A stretch of DNA of 64,000 bases from assembly GCA_016286995.1 (NCBI GenBank), contig JAEEVA010000003.1, forward strand, positions 1 through 64,000, read 5' to 3'. Shown here in pieces: positions 51,662 to 63,331 of the stretch (its first letter is position 1; every line of letters begins with the position of its first letter). A program made the position numbers and the translations under genes. Source of the DNA: Prevotella sp. (GTDB lineage Bacteria; Bacteroidota; Bacteroidia; Bacteroidales; Bacteroidaceae). The notes under the pieces were generated by a model that saw only the letters and a program-made list of their open reading frames with translations, had not been told where the DNA came from and made no database searches.

Positions 51662-52931
51662 TTCTAACGATGGTTTGAGCACGGTCTGGACCGATGCTGA
51701 TAATCTTAATCGGGGTTTCGAGTTCCTTCTCCAGGAAAGCGATATAGTCCGAGAACTGCTTTGGGAACTGCTCCTCGCTGGTAAACCTGGTCATATCGGT
51801 CTTCCAACCTGGCAGCTCTTCGTAAATGGGTTCGATTCCTTTCTCAATGTCATAGGGGAAATCGCGTGTCTCGACACCATTCACTTTATAAGCCGTACAG
51901 GCCTTAATGGTCTCGAAGTCGTCCAATACGTCACTCTTCATCATGATGAGCTGGGTGACACCGTTGACCATAATACTATAGCGCAGGGCCACGAGGTCAA
52001 TCCAGCCACAGCGGCGCTCACGACCTGTGACGGCACCATATTCATGACCAAGGTCACGAATCTTCTTGCCTGTTTCATCAAACAATTCCGTGGGGAACGG
52101 ACCTGCACCGACACGCGTACAGTAAGCCTTCATGATGCCGAACACCTCGCCAATCTTGTTGGGACCGATACCCAAACCGGTACAAGCTCCTGCACAGATG
52201 GTGTTCGAAGATGTAACGAACGGATAGCTGCCGAAGTCGACATCGAGCATCGTACCTTGCGCACCTTCACACAGCACGCTCTTGCCAGAACGAAGAATCC
52301 GGTTGATTTCATGCTCGCTGTCCACCAGATGGAACTGACGTAGATAGTCGATACCGTCAAGCCACTTCTTCTCAACATCATCGATATTGTACTCGAAATT
52401 CAGCGACTTCAGGATAGCTTCATGACGGGCCTTATGAGCAGCGTACTTTTCCTCGAAACCATCAAGGATGTCGCCAACACGCAGACCGTTGCGCGACACT
52501 TTGTCAGTATACGTCGGACCTATGCCCTTGCCGGTAGTACCGACCTTGTTCTTACCCTTCTGTGCCTCGTAGGCAGCATCAAGCACTCGGTGAGTCGGCA
52601 TGATGAGGTGAGCCTTCTTCGAAATGTGCAGACGTTCCTTGAGTTCATGACCACTGGCCTCAAGAGCCTTGGCCTCTTCCATAAAGAGGTCGGGAGCCAA
52701 TACGACACCGTTGCCGATAATGTTCACCTTCCCCCCCTGAAAGATTCCGGACGGGATAGAACGCAGCACATACTTCTGACCTTCAAACTCCAACGTGTGA
52801 CCAGCATTCGGCCCACCCTGGAAACGAGCTACCACATCGTACTGAGGGGTCAGCACATCGACAACCTTACCTTTACCTTCGTCGCCCCACTGCAGTCCGA
52901 GCAGGACATCTACTTTTCCTTGATTCACCAT
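51657..52931 (-). CDS. purA: Adenylosuccinate synthetase
   Basis: VLLGLQWGDEGKGKVVD, GGPNAGHT, TTGKGIGPTYTDKVSRNGLR, TGRERRCGWIDLV. Confidence 0.98.
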   Translation of the reverse strand: MVNQGKVDVLLGLQWGDEGKGKVVDVLTPQYDVVARFQGGPNAGHTLEFEGQKYVLRSIPSGIFQGGKVNIIGNGVVLAPDLFMEEAKALEASGHELKERLHISKKAHLIMPTHRVLDAAYEAQKGKNKVGTTGKGIGPTYTDKVSRNGLRVGDILDGFEEKYAAHKARHEAILKSLNFEYNIDDVEKKWLDGIDYLRQFHLVDSEHEINRILRSGKSVLCEGAQGTMLDVDFGSYPFVTSSNTICAGACTGLGIGPNKIGEVFGIMKAYCTRVGAGPFPTELFDETGKKIRDLGHEYGAVTGRERRCGWIDLVALRYSIMVNGVTQLIMMKSDVLDDFETIKACTAYKVNGVETRDFPYDIEKGIEPIYEELPGWKTDMTRFTSEEQFPKQFSDYIAFLEKELETPIKIISIGPDRAQTIVRK

Positions 52932-52933
52932 AT

Positions 52934-53476
52934 TTATTTACGTTTTGACGATTTACTATTTATTATCTCACTCTTTTCGTTTTTCAGTTTGTTCTGCTGT
53001 CTGGTCATAACAGCCCGACACGTACTGCAAATGCCATAAACATAAAGCGAGAAGCCATCCTTACGAAAACGCTTGTGGTGAACACTCGCTACAGCATCGT
53101 TGATTTTCTTAGACCTGAACTCTGTCACACGACCACAGACGGTACATATCTGATGACAATGACTGTTATTGTCGTAACATGCCTCATACTTCGTAGCCCC
53201 CTGAAAACGATGACGAATGACGAGTCGTAGTTCCATGAAGAGCTTCAGCGTGTTGTACAGCGTAGCCCTACTTACAGGAAATCGCTGCTCATCGTTTAGT
53301 TTGTCGCCAAGCTGCTCAAGCGTGAAATGGCCGTCCATATCGTACACAGCATTCAATATTGCATAGCGCTCGGGCGTCTTCCTCAGGTTGTTTTGTTCCA
53401 GATAGCTCGTCAGTATGTTTCTGACCGTAGTCTTAACACTCTCTTTTCGAGAGTTTTGCGTTACAATCTCTTTCAT
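52934..53476 (-). CDS. Fur-family transcriptional regulator
   Basis: NLRKTPERYAILNAVYDMDGHFTLEQL, RATLYNTLKLF, HCHQICTVCGRVTEF. Confidence 0.93.
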   Translation of the reverse strand: MKEIVTQNSRKESVKTTVRNILTSYLEQNNLRKTPERYAILNAVYDMDGHFTLEQLGDKLNDEQRFPVSRATLYNTLKLFMELRLVIRHRFQGATKYEACYDNNSHCHQICTVCGRVTEFRSKKINDAVASVHHKRFRKDGFSLYVYGICSTCRAVMTRQQNKLKNEKSEIINSKSSKRK

Positions 53477-53545
53477 TTTATGTGGTTAAACGGTTAAAAA
53501 CCGCACAAAATTACTAATAATTCTTCAGATTACGGCAAGAATTAT

Positions 53546-54163
53546 TTAAAAAAAATCTAATTTAATGGATTTCAATGCACTTTTTGACATTCGTTCATAC
53601 ATCAGACCTAATTCCGCAAAGCGGCGTACACTTTGGAGGGCAGCTTTCCGCACAGCCATATCAGGACCTTGCAATGCCGACAATGCCTGGTCGAGAAACT
53701 CATTAATACCACGCTCGTTAGGTTCCCTACCCTGCATGAATAGACGTGTCAGCACATGGAAACCACAGAGTTGGTAGAGCACTCGATCGGAGGCTATCCA
53801 CTGATAGGCTTTCTCAGGGGCGTAAGGCAGATGCTGCCACAGATTGAACGCCGCCTGTTCGGCTATTTCCTGTGATGGTATCTGCTCCATCCAGATGTCG
53901 CACACCTCAGGCAACATCTTTTCAGGAGGCATCAGCATCGTGGCCAGAATCTTGCACTCACGGACATTCTCTTTCCATAAGGCGATGGCGAGATTGTAAT
54001 CTTTGCCCAACCCATCGGCCAGTTCTTGAAGGCGTGGCAGTGTAGCACCCCAATTGAGATGATAGTCCACACCCTTATCGCGCATCGACTTAGCCACAAC
54101 GCCATCCATCATCTGACGGAACGACTGCTTGATTTCCTTTATTTTCTCTCCAACATCTTCCAT
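53546..54163 (-). CDS. HEAT-like / AlkD-like DNA alkylation repair family protein
   Basis: Alpha-helical HEAT-like pattern LAIALWKENVRECKILATMLMPP. Confidence 0.65.
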   Translation of the reverse strand: MEDVGEKIKEIKQSFRQMMDGVVAKSMRDKGVDYHLNWGATLPRLQELADGLGKDYNLAIALWKENVRECKILATMLMPPEKMLPEVCDIWMEQIPSQEIAEQAAFNLWQHLPYAPEKAYQWIASDRVLYQLCGFHVLTRLFMQGREPNERGINEFLDQALSALQGPDMAVRKAALQSVRRFAELGLMYERMSKSALKSIKLDFF

Positions 54164-54212
54164 TCTTCCATCTTACCTCTTACTTCTCACATTTCACTTC
54201 TTGCCTCTCACA
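54164..54212 (-). repeat. Heptad array from DPP III stop to HEAT-like gene start
   Basis: Plus strand TCTTCCA TCTTACC TCTTACT TCTCACA TTTCACT TCTTGCC TCTCACA. Confidence 0.95.
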
Positions 54213-56148
54213 ACGTACCATACTCTTGACCATAACGCAACATTTGATGAGCATAACTCTCTGTGTAATCAATCTGGATGTCACTGATTTCACCTTGCAC
54301 ATTATAAACAGGTGTCAGAACAGGATTGATAAATCCTTTATAGGGGGCAAGATCGAGTCGGCGATAACGCTCCAGCACCTCCTGATGTAGTTCGGCATCG
54401 ACACGCACAGCATAGCGTTCCACCAGCTGACGGGCAGCCTCATAATCACCCTCACTCTTGATGCGTTGAATCTCTGCCAACAGTTTGGCAAACAGGCTGC
54501 GCAAGCCTTTATAGTCACGGATGTGTACGTAGGTCTTGCCTTCGCGACGCACCAGCCGTATTACGTCACCCTGCTCGTAACACCAATGAGCTATCAGCGA
54601 ACGATTACGCATATGAGCCTCCTCAATATCATGACCGGGTTCTATTCGGATGAGCTGGGTCATCAGACCGTTCATGATATAAGTATAATAATGCGAATGG
54701 TAAGCCTCATCATTAGGGAGCAAACCTAACTCTATGAGTTTCTTATCGGCCATATAGTAGAGGGCGAAGAGGTCGGCACGGGCTTCCTCGATAGTGTTGC
54801 CGTATGCCTTCAATGAATCGGGATCGGTGCCTGGCAGCAACTGTCCGCTACCATGTCCCAAGCACTCGTGCAAATCGGTATGCAGTTCGTCGCACTGGTC
54901 GCCGTATTTCTCTACCAGCAAGAGCGTTGCGTTATCAATCACAAACTCTTCCTTAAACCCATTGCCGCGTGCCGCCTTATTGTAAGCATCAGTGATATTG
55001 GTGATAGTGACACTCTTCGAACCATACTCGGCACGTATCCAGTCAGCGTTAGGCAAATTGATGCCGATAGCCGTCGAGGGGTACTCGTCGCCACCCAGCA
55101 TAGCGGCACAAATGGCATTAGCTGTAACGCCCTTGACTACTGGTTTACGGAAACGTGGGTCTACTGGCGAGTGGTCTTCGAACCACTGAGCATTACTGCT
55201 GATAGTCTGAGTACGCCGTGTAGCCTCCATATCCTTGTATTCCACCAATCCTTCCCACGAGCCTTTCAGTCCGAGAGGGTCGCCATAAACCTCAATGAAT
55301 CCGTTAATGAAGTCTATCCTGCCGTCATGTTCCCCCACCCACTCAATGCAGTAGTCGTTGAATAGACGCAGGTCACCCGTCTGATAATAGTCTATAAGCA
55401 ACCTGATGACACGTTGCTGCCGTTCGTTCTCAGCCACCTCTGCAGCTTTTTCAAGCCAATGGCAGATGTGTCGGATGGCATTGCCGTAGCGACCGTTAGC
55501 AGACCAAAGGCATTCATGAATACCATCACCATCCTTGACCAGCGTACTGTTCAGTCCGTACGATACAGGCTGCTGGTCGTCCTGCGCTGCCGTCTTCAAC
55601 TGTTGATAGAACGCTTCGGCTTCCTGTTGCGTCACACCTTCGTAGAAGTGACAGGCCGAGGTCTTGACCAGATCTTCACCGTCAGCCTTGTTGACGCGCT
55701 TTGGCAACACTTGCGGGTCGAAGATAACAGGAAACAGTTCGTCTCTCAGTGAACACAACGTTTCACCATCGCATAAGGGCAGACGTTTGACCCCGACTTG
55801 ATTCAATGTCTGCCAAAGCCAGTCGGCACTGAACGTCGGTAAAAATTTTTCGCAACCATAGTGATGATAGATGCCGTTCGAAAACCACACCCGTTTCAGA
55901 TACACTTCCATGGCCCGAAAATCGTCCGAATCGTGGTCAACAGCCTTGTCGGTATAGATAGCCTCCAACATCTTCCGAATACGCAGATTGTATCGCCCGA
56001 ACTGGTCGAAGGTGATGTCGCGGCCGTAGAGTGTGGCCTTCGACAAATAGTACACGAGCTTCTTTTGTGATAAAGATAATTGCTCAAATCCGTTAAGCCG
56101 GTATCTGAGCAATTGTAAGTCTGCAAATCGTTCGTCAGTGTACTTCAT
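54208..56148 (-). CDS. Dipeptidyl peptidase III (M49-like)
   Basis: HECLGHGSGQLLPG (HExxGH) and EEARADLFALYY. Confidence 0.9.
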   Translation of the reverse strand: MKYTDERFADLQLLRYRLNGFEQLSLSQKKLVYYLSKATLYGRDITFDQFGRYNLRIRKMLEAIYTDKAVDHDSDDFRAMEVYLKRVWFSNGIYHHYGCEKFLPTFSADWLWQTLNQVGVKRLPLCDGETLCSLRDELFPVIFDPQVLPKRVNKADGEDLVKTSACHFYEGVTQQEAEAFYQQLKTAAQDDQQPVSYGLNSTLVKDGDGIHECLWSANGRYGNAIRHICHWLEKAAEVAENERQQRVIRLLIDYYQTGDLRLFNDYCIEWVGEHDGRIDFINGFIEVYGDPLGLKGSWEGLVEYKDMEATRRTQTISSNAQWFEDHSPVDPRFRKPVVKGVTANAICAAMLGGDEYPSTAIGINLPNADWIRAEYGSKSVTITNITDAYNKAARGNGFKEEFVIDNATLLLVEKYGDQCDELHTDLHECLGHGSGQLLPGTDPDSLKAYGNTIEEARADLFALYYMADKKLIELGLLPNDEAYHSHYYTYIMNGLMTQLIRIEPGHDIEEAHMRNRSLIAHWCYEQGDVIRLVRREGKTYVHIRDYKGLRSLFAKLLAEIQRIKSEGDYEAARQLVERYAVRVDAELHQEVLERYRRLDLAPYKGFINPVLTPVYNVQGEISDIQIDYTESYAHQMLRYGQEYGTL

Positions 56149-56155
56149 TGGCTGG

Positions 56156-56626
56156 TCATGCTTTCGACTCCTTGGACTTCTTGGGTTTCTCCGTCACAAT
56201 TTCCTTAGGATGCAAGGCAAATTGCTGCTGGCGATACTCTCGTGGTGTAATGCCAAGCTCTCTGAAGAACGCTGCATAGAACGACTGTCTGTTGGCAAAG
56301 CCCACCATGTCGCTCACTTGTTCCATTGACATTTTCTGGTACCGACGGTCTATGAGGATGGTCATAGCTTCTTCGATACGAAACTTGTTGACGAACGAAG
56401 TATAGTTCATGTGAAAGCGGACGTTAACTACAGCCGAAATGTAACGCGTATTGGTACCCAAGTCGGTAGCCAATTTCTTGGCAGAATAGTCTTTGTCCTT
56501 ATACTTCTTTTGCATGACGACGACATTGAGGATTTTGTCCTTCAACTCGTCCATCACCCTAGGGCTGACAAGGGTCCTATAGTGGGCCTCTTTCTCCTTT
56601 TTCTCTGTAATGTTGTACTTAGCCAT
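56156..56626 (-). CDS. AraC-type helix-turn-helix protein
   Basis: YINSVVNVRF-like HTH region, QVSDMVGFANRQSFYAAFFRELGITPREYR. Confidence 0.88.
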   Translation of the reverse strand: MAKYNITEKKEKEAHYRTLVSPRVMDELKDKILNVVVMQKKYKDKDYSAKKLATDLGTNTRYISAVVNVRFHMNYTSFVNKFRIEEAMTILIDRRYQKMSMEQVSDMVGFANRQSFYAAFFRELGITPREYRQQQFALHPKEIVTEKPKKSKESKA

Positions 56627-56732
56627 AGGTTTGATTAAGATTTACTATTCTTAACAGTGGCAAAGTTACAAAATATTTCGATAAAAACAAAGATTTTTTT
56701 GTAAAAAAACATTAAAGAATTGTTTTTTCCCC

Positions 56733-58040
56733 TTATAAGTCCTGCAATTTCACGTCTCGCGCACTTTTCAAATACTGTAAACGCATCTCCATAGCCCTGC
56801 TCCACTCGCTGGTCATCAGCGCACTGACGTCAAGGTCAATCTTCCACTGTCCAAACGACTCCAGGCGGTCGACCATCACACCTAGCGACAGATTACTGAT
56901 GTCCTCTGCAGGCATAAAATGGCTCGTTTCACCCTTCTCATCACTAGTGATTTCTATGAGCAGACCCGCATCGATGAGCTGAAACAGCAATTCGTTGACC
57001 ATACGGATGGGAATCGTGGTCTCCTCACGCAATTCAAGGGCTGAGTACGGCTTACTTCCATTAGCGAAGCGTCGGCAGATACGGCTCATCAGCAGCGCAC
57101 ACAGCAGGATGCGGTAGCGGTGACTCAACTCACCGGCATTGGTGTCATAGTCGTAGTAGTCCAGATTTTGATTCGTATAGCATAACTCAGCACCAAACAG
57201 GCAGATAGTCCACGAAATCTGCATCCACAGCATGAACAGCGGCAAAGCGGCAAACGAACCGTAGATGGCGTTATAGCTCGACAAAAATATCTGCGAATGG
57301 ATATACACAAACTGCAGACCCTGCATGGCTATACCGGCCAGGATGCCCGGCACGACAGCACTGCTAGGCTTCACGCGTGTGTTGGGCATAAAAATATAGA
57401 GACCTATAAAAATAGCCGACATCAGCACGTAGGGCGACAGATCTATCAGCCAGCGCACAGCCGTACCCAGCATTAGAAAGTCTGGCATTCCGTCAGCCAC
57501 CGTAGCCAGGAAGATACTGATACCCGACGACAGAACTATCAGAATGGGTGCCACGAAGAACATTGCCAGGTAGTCGGTGAACGTACGGAACATCGAGCGC
57601 GACGTCTTCACCTGCCAGATTTCGTTGAACGTGTCCTCGATGTTGCTCACTAACATCAATACCGTGTAAAGCATGAATATCAGACCAATGCCCAGGAATA
57701 CGCCGCTCTTTGTGTGTACTAGATAGCTGTTCACAAAGCCCACTATAGCATCGGCTACCTGCGGCTGTGATGCGAGGGCATCGCGAAACCACAATTCGAT
57801 GTACTTATTGTAGCCAAAACCCCGAGCAATGGCAAATACCACTGCCAGAATAGGTACAATGGCCAATAGCGACGAATAGGTCAGCGCCGAGGCCCGCGTC
57901 ATCACCCGCTTGGCGGTAAAGAAACGTACTGCCAAAAGCAGTTTCTTCGTCACCTCAACAAGCAGGAACTTCAGAGGAGACACATCACCCTTGGTAATCC
58001 GCCAGATGTCTTTCGTAAAAAAAACGACAATACCCTTCAC
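56733..58040 (-). CDS. YihY/BrkB-family inner membrane protein
   Basis: RASALTYSSLLAIVPILAVVFAIA, NAIYGSFAALPLFMLWMQISWTICLFGAEL. Confidence 0.92.
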   Translation of the reverse strand: MKGIVVFFTKDIWRITKGDVSPLKFLLVEVTKKLLLAVRFFTAKRVMTRASALTYSSLLAIVPILAVVFAIARGFGYNKYIELWFRDALASQPQVADAIVGFVNSYLVHTKSGVFLGIGLIFMLYTVLMLVSNIEDTFNEIWQVKTSRSMFRTFTDYLAMFFVAPILIVLSSGISIFLATVADGMPDFLMLGTAVRWLIDLSPYVLMSAIFIGLYIFMPNTRVKPSSAVVPGILAGIAMQGLQFVYIHSQIFLSSYNAIYGSFAALPLFMLWMQISWTICLFGAELCYTNQNLDYYDYDTNAGELSHRYRILLCALLMSRICRRFANGSKPYSALELREETTIPIRMVNELLFQLIDAGLLIEITSDEKGETSHFMPAEDISNLSLGVMVDRLESFGQWKIDLDVSALMTSEWSRAMEMRLQYLKSARDVKLQDL

Positions 58041-58100
58041 GCTCTTATTCTCTTAAAACATTTCTAAATCGGCACAGCCGACCATTCCTCATTTCTCATA

Positions 58101-58496
58101 AAGAAAAGCACTGCCCCTATAAGCCGGGTTCTGTACCCCTCTATCGGGGCGTCTGCCATTTATCTACTCCGCAGGTTACCCCACGGCTCTAGCATTCTAC
58201 CCTCCGTCGTAGCACAAGGCTTCGGGCGGACAACCCTCAACCAACGGTTTACATGAACTTGCAGCCTCCAGACGGAACAGCCCGACGATTACCCGTCGGC
58301 TGGTGGGCTCTTACCCCACCTTCTCACCCTTGCCTCTTATTACTGTTTGATTCAGAAAAAGAAGCGGTCATTCTCTTCTTCCGGCTCCAGCCGTTGCCGA
58401 CTGCTGGCACTTTCACCAGTGGAGCGTCCTTTGCTGCCCGGACTTTCCTCTCGCGCCCTCCCAGGACACCAGCGGCAGACCGTGACACTGCTTTCT
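58101..58496 (-). ncRNA. rnpB: RNase P RNA, bacterial class A-type
   Basis: Minus strand contains GAGGAAAGTCCGGGCAGCAAAGGACGC near 5' and ACAGAACCCGGCTTAT near 3'; P1-like AAAGCA/TGCTTT pairing. Ends approximate. Confidence 0.95.
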
Positions 58497-58502
58497 GCCC
58501 GC

Positions 58503-58628
58503 AAAGGTACGAATAAGTGAGCAAAAAACCAAATTTATTTTGGGTTTTTCGAACGCAAGTACCTTCACCAACTGGTGAAAGGTACGAATAAGTGAGCAAA
58601 AAAACAAATTTATTTGAGTTTTTTCGAA
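58503..58628 (-). promoter_or_regulatory. Duplicated ~50 bp promoter-bearing direct repeat upstream of rnpB
   Basis: Copies at 58503-58553 and 58578-58628; proximal copy has TACCTTTG, distal has TACCTTTC. Confidence 0.85.
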
Positions 58629-58657
58629 AAGCACTTGGGTTTTACATATTTTTTTCG

Positions 58658-58665
58658 TATCTTTG
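58658..58665 (+). promoter_or_regulatory. -7 promoter element TATCTTTG
   Basis: TAnnTTTG about 34 nt before the ATG at 58700. Confidence 0.6.
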
Positions 58666-58699
58666 CAGCGGTGTTTCATCAAGCACTTATTATAACCAT

Positions 58700-59236
58700 A
58701 TGGCATCATACGAAAACAACTGGACTACAGGCGAGATTGTCACACTGCCTCGAAAGAGCTCAAAGTTTAAGAGTAGCGGGCTAAAAACCTACGAATATAT
58801 CGTAGGGTCACGTTACATATGCATCCGTGAAGCCAACGGCTCCGAATGCGGCATCTTGCTGAAAGTACTGGGCAAGGCTCCCCGCGAACACATCATGATA
58901 GCAAACGGCGAACCATTCTGCAAGGACGACAAGAACGAAGGCTTTGCCAATGACAGCTACTTCGGTTACCGTTTTCCGACAACGGAAGAAGTAAAGCTCA
59001 TCCTCGGTATCCTGCGCCATTCGCCCGAGCTCGTTGAGACGTTCGAACAGGCAAAGATGCACATCAACCCCAACTCGTCTTACTGGGTTCGCGAAACAGT
59101 ACGCGACGTACTGTTAAAGAAGAAGCCCCAGATTTACGATTCCCGTACCGATGCTCTCATCGCCGTTTCTAATGATTCCGACATCCACTACCGCTTATCT
59201 ATTGTTTACTTCACTCGCTCAAAGTTGGATTGGTAA
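58700..59236 (+). CDS. Conserved-looking hypothetical protein
   Basis: ORF with own promoter; no family recognised. Confidence 0.7.
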   Translation: MASYENNWTTGEIVTLPRKSSKFKSSGLKTYEYIVGSRYICIREANGSECGILLKVLGKAPREHIMIANGEPFCKDDKNEGFANDSYFGYRFPTTEEVKLILGILRHSPELVETFEQAKMHINPNSSYWVRETVRDVLLKKKPQIYDSRTDALIAVSNDSDIHYRLSIVYFTRSKLDW

Positions 59237-59393
59237 TTGGTAGTTACCATAGAATTTGAACTTCTGAACATCAGGCAAACTATCAAGAAATGAGAAAAAG
59301 GAAGGGGCATGTGGAAAAAACACGGTCTTTCCTTTTGCCGTTTCAGAAATAATGTGTATTTTTGCACATTCTTATACAACTAACGAGCATTTT

Positions 59394-60464
59394 ATGGCTA
59401 AAATCAACAATCATCTCGTCATTATGGCAGGCGGCGTAGGTAGCCGTTTCTGGCCGATGAGCACTGCCGAGAAGCCCAAGCAGTTCATTGATGTCATGGG
59501 CATCGGTAAGTCATTACTTCAACTGACTGTAGAGCGTTTCGACGGAATCGTCCCTGCAGAAAATGTATGGGTAGTTACCAACGCCAAATACGCCAACACG
59601 GTAAGCGAGCAGCTGCCCGACATGCCCCGCGACCACATTTTGTGCGAACCCTGCCGCCGCAATACGGCACCTTGCATCGCCTACGTTTCGTGGCGCATCA
59701 AGTCGAAAGACCCGAAAGCCAACATCGTTGTGTCACCCAGCGATCATGTGGTACTGAACAGTGCAGAATTCCAGCGCGTCATCAATGCTTGTCTGACCTT
59801 CACTGCCGACAGCGATGCCATTGTCACACTGGGCATGAAGCCCACCCGACCGGAAACGGGCTATGGTTATATACAGGCCGACCTTGGTAGCAATTCGCTG
59901 CGCAACAAGGAGATATTCCGTGTAGACTCGTTCCGAGAGAAGCCTGATCTGGAAACGGCGAAGAAATATATTAGCCAGAAAAATTACTATTGGAATGCTG
60001 GCATCTTTATCTGGAACGTCAACACCATTGTCAACGCCTTCCGTATCTACCAGCCACAGATGGCGAAGATATTCGAGAGCATGCTGCCCATCTTCGGCAC
60101 TGAAAAGGAACAGGAAACCGTTGACCGTCTATTTCCCGAATGCGAAAATATCAGCGTCGACTACGCCATCATGGAGAAGGCCGAGGAAATCTTTGTCTGT
60201 CCTGCCGACTTCGGTTGGAGCGACCTGGGTACATGGGGTTCGCTGCAACAGCAAACCAAGAAGGACCTGTACGGCAATGCCTGTATCGGACAAGACATCA
60301 GCCTCTTCGAGAGCCACAACTGCATTGTGCATACCACACAAGAGAAGAAGGTAGTCATCCAAGGTCTGGACGGTTACATCGTGGCAGAGAACAACGACAC
60401 CTTATTAATATGTAAGTTGTCGGAAGAACAGAGAATCAAACAATTCTCAGGACAGGACAAGTAA
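59394..60464 (+). CDS. manC: Mannose-1-phosphate guanylyltransferase
   Basis: [53 protein letters not shown]. Confidence 0.95.
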   Translation: MAKINNHLVIMAGGVGSRFWPMSTAEKPKQFIDVMGIGKSLLQLTVERFDGIVPAENVWVVTNAKYANTVSEQLPDMPRDHILCEPCRRNTAPCIAYVSWRIKSKDPKANIVVSPSDHVVLNSAEFQRVINACLTFTADSDAIVTLGMKPTRPETGYGYIQADLGSNSLRNKEIFRVDSFREKPDLETAKKYISQKNYYWNAGIFIWNVNTIVNAFRIYQPQMAKIFESMLPIFGTEKEQETVDRLFPECENISVDYAIMEKAEEIFVCPADFGWSDLGTWGSLQQQTKKDLYGNACIGQDISLFESHNCIVHTTQEKKVVIQGLDGYIVAENNDTLLICKLSEEQRIKQFSGQDK

Positions 60465-60490
60465 ACACAACAGATTACACGAATACTTAT

Positions 60491-61585
60491 ATGAATAAAG
60501 TAGCACTGATAACAGGCATTACGGGTCAGGACGGATCGTACCTGGCTGAATTCCTCATAGAGAAAGGTTACGAGGTACACGGACTGCTGCGCCGTTCCTC
60601 ATCATTTAACACGGGACGCATTGAGCACCTGTATCTGGACGAATGGGTACGCGACATGAAGAAGAAGCGTCTGGTAGAACTGCACTGGGCGGACATGACC
60701 GACTCGTCGTCGCTCATCCGCATCATCGGTGAGGTGAAGCCTACCGAGATTTACAACCTGGCTGCACAGAGCCACGTAAAAGTGAGTTTTGATGTTCCTG
60801 AATACACCTGTGACGTTGATGCCGCCGGCGTGCTGCGGCTGTTGGAGGCCGTACGCATCTGCGGACTGGAGAAGAAGTGCCGCATCTATCAGGCATCAAC
60901 GTCAGAATTGTATGGCAAGGTGCAGGAAGTGCCGCAGTCGGAAACAACACCGTTCTATCCGCGCAGCCCCTACTCCGTTGCCAAGCTCTATGGTTTCTGG
61001 ATTATGAAAAACTACCGCGAGTCGTACGGCATGTACTGCTGCAATGGCATCCTGTTTAACCACGAGAGTGAGCGTCGCGGCGAGAACTTCGTTACACGAA
61101 AGATCACATTAGCTGCCGCACGTATTGCCCAAGGCTATCAGGACAAGCTCTATTTGGGCAACCTCAATTCGCTGCGCGACTGGGGCTATGCCAAGGACTA
61201 CATCGAGTGCATGTGGCTCATCCTGCAACAGCCGGAACCCGACGACTTTGTCATTGCCACGGGAGAATACCATACCGTACGTGAGTTTGCCACCCTGGCC
61301 TTCCATGAGGTGGGCATCGAATTGGAATGGCGTGGCGATGGCATTGACGAAAAGGGTTACGACAAGGCTTCTGGCAAGGTGCTGGTTGAAGTTGACCCGA
61401 AGTATTTCCGTCCTGCAGAGGTCGACCAACTGCTGGGCGATCCTACCAAAGCCAAGGTCAAGCTAGGCTGGAATCCTCAAAAGACCAGTTTCCCCGACTT
61501 GGTGAAAATTATGGTGAAGCACGACATGAAGTTCGTAAAAAAGTTGTTCCTGAAAGCTCAAATGGACAAAGAAGATGCTGAATAA
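60491..61585 (+). CDS. gmd: GDP-mannose 4,6-dehydratase
   Basis: [57 protein letters not shown]. Confidence 0.98.
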   Translation: MNKVALITGITGQDGSYLAEFLIEKGYEVHGLLRRSSSFNTGRIEHLYLDEWVRDMKKKRLVELHWADMTDSSSLIRIIGEVKPTEIYNLAAQSHVKVSFDVPEYTCDVDAAGVLRLLEAVRICGLEKKCRIYQASTSELYGKVQEVPQSETTPFYPRSPYSVAKLYGFWIMKNYRESYGMYCCNGILFNHESERRGENFVTRKITLAAARIAQGYQDKLYLGNLNSLRDWGYAKDYIECMWLILQQPEPDDFVIATGEYHTVREFATLAFHEVGIELEWRGDGIDEKGYDKASGKVLVEVDPKYFRPAEVDQLLGDPTKAKVKLGWNPQKTSFPDLVKIMVKHDMKFVKKLFLKAQMDKEDAE

Positions 61586-62747
61586 GGACAGTAAAATATA
61601 TGTAGCAGGCCATCACGGTCTGGTGGGTTCAGCCATTTGGAACAACCTAAAGCAGCGGGGGTATAACAACTTGGTGGGCAGGACACACCAAGAACTCGAC
61701 TTGACCGACCAATATGCCGTCAGACAATTCTTCGATGAAGAACAACCCGATGCCGTCGTGCTGGCTGCAGCTTTCGTGGGTGGCATCATGGCCAACTCTC
61801 TCTATCGCGCTGACTTCATCATGATGAACATGAAGATTCAGTGCAACGTCATCAGCGAAGCCTACGCCCACAACGTGAAAAAGCTGCTGTTTCTCGGCTC
61901 AACGTGCATCTATCCCAAGAATGCGCCCCAGCCCATGAAGGAAGACAGCCTGCTGACGTCGCCGTTAGAATATACCAACGAAGAGTATGCCATCGCTAAG
62001 ATTGCCGGACTGAAGATGTGCGAGTCGTACAACCTGCAGTACGGCACAAATTACATCGCTGTGATGCCCACCAACCTCTACGGTCCTAACGACAACTTCC
62101 ATCTGGAGAATTCGCACGTCATGCCCGCCATGATGCGCAAAGTGTACTTGGCAAAACTCATCCACGACGGTAATTGGGAAGCTATTCGCTGCGATTTGGA
62201 CATCCGTCCTGTAGAAGGCTTCAGCGGAACGTCAGGTCAAGACGACATTCTGAACGTGCTGGCCAAATACGGTATATATAATAATAAGGTGGTACTTTGG
62301 GGTACAGGTACACCACTTCGCGAATTTCTATGGAGCGAAGATATGGCTGATGCCAGTGTCCACATACTGCTAAACATCAACTTCAGCGACATCATCGGAA
62401 TTGAAAAATATTCCAGCGTCCACTACGGCGCCTCGACCGACGGTGCTGTAGACCGCAACCACTCGGCAGGACGAGGCGGTGCCATACCTTCACTGGGAGA
62501 GATTCGCAACTGCCACATCAACGTTGGCACAGGCAAAGAACTGACTATCCGCGAATTGTCAGAACTGGTGGTTAAGGCCGTAGGTTTCGAAGGCGAGGTG
62601 GAGTTTGATGTTTCCAAGCCAGACGGTACCATGCGCAAGCTCATCGATGTCACGAAACTCCATTCCTTGGGATGGACTCATAAAGTGGAAATAGAGGATG
62701 GTGTGCAAAAACTCTTTGAGTGGTACCAAAACTCACTTAAGAAGTGA
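61575..62747 (+). CDS. fcl: GDP-L-fucose synthase
   Basis: [73 protein letters not shown]. Confidence 0.97.
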   Translation: MLNKDSKIYVAGHHGLVGSAIWNNLKQRGYNNLVGRTHQELDLTDQYAVRQFFDEEQPDAVVLAAAFVGGIMANSLYRADFIMMNMKIQCNVISEAYAHNVKKLLFLGSTCIYPKNAPQPMKEDSLLTSPLEYTNEEYAIAKIAGLKMCESYNLQYGTNYIAVMPTNLYGPNDNFHLENSHVMPAMMRKVYLAKLIHDGNWEAIRCDLDIRPVEGFSGTSGQDDILNVLAKYGIYNNKVVLWGTGTPLREFLWSEDMADASVHILLNINFSDIIGIEKYSSVHYGASTDGAVDRNHSAGRGGAIPSLGEIRNCHINVGTGKELTIRELSELVVKAVGFEGEVEFDVSKPDGTMRKLIDVTKLHSLGWTHKVEIEDGVQKLFEWYQNSLKK

Positions 62748-62783
62748 AAAGTAAAAAGAGATATAACAAACAATTATCAAGTT

Positions 62784-63224
62784 ATGGAAATAAAGACTAT
62801 TGGACTGGCCAGCGACCACGCAGGCTTTGCATTGAAACAGTTTGTAAAGAAGTATCTCGATGAGAAAGGATACGAGTACAAGGACTACGGCACATACACT
62901 GAAGATTCATGCGACTATAGCGACTTCGGACATGCGTTGGCTAAAGGTATTGAGAATGGCGAGGTATTTCCTGGTATTGCCATCTGCGGCAGTGGTGAAG
63001 GCATCAATATGACACTCAACAAGCACCAGGGCATTCGTGCTGGACTATGTTGGATACCTGAGATAGCCCATCTCATTCGTCAACACAACAATGCTAATGT
63101 GCTTGTGATGCCCGGTCGTTTTATCGATGAAGAAATGGCTCGCAAGATTATGGACGAATACTTCACGACGGAGTTTGAGGGCGGTCGCCATCAGAAGCGT
63201 GTCGACAAGATTCCCGTTATGTAA
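62784..63224 (+). CDS. rpiB: Ribose-5-phosphate isomerase B
   Basis: IGLASDHAGFALKQFVKKYL, YSDFGHALAKGIENGEVFPGIAICGSGEGINMTLNK. Confidence 0.95.
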   Translation: MEIKTIGLASDHAGFALKQFVKKYLDEKGYEYKDYGTYTEDSCDYSDFGHALAKGIENGEVFPGIAICGSGEGINMTLNKHQGIRAGLCWIPEIAHLIRQHNNANVLVMPGRFIDEEMARKIMDEYFTTEFEGGRHQKRVDKIPVM

Positions 63225-63331
63225 ACCAGCGATGTGAGTCAAGACGCGACAAAAGAGAACGTCTTACACCATTAGAGATACCATTTTACCCTGCAGGAAA
63301 AGTCATACTGCTTTGTAAGAGAGGCTTAGCA

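Noticed and set aside
58253-58516. Plus-strand ORF of 87 aa
   Set aside because: Lies across RNase P RNA and its promoter; not a protein gene.
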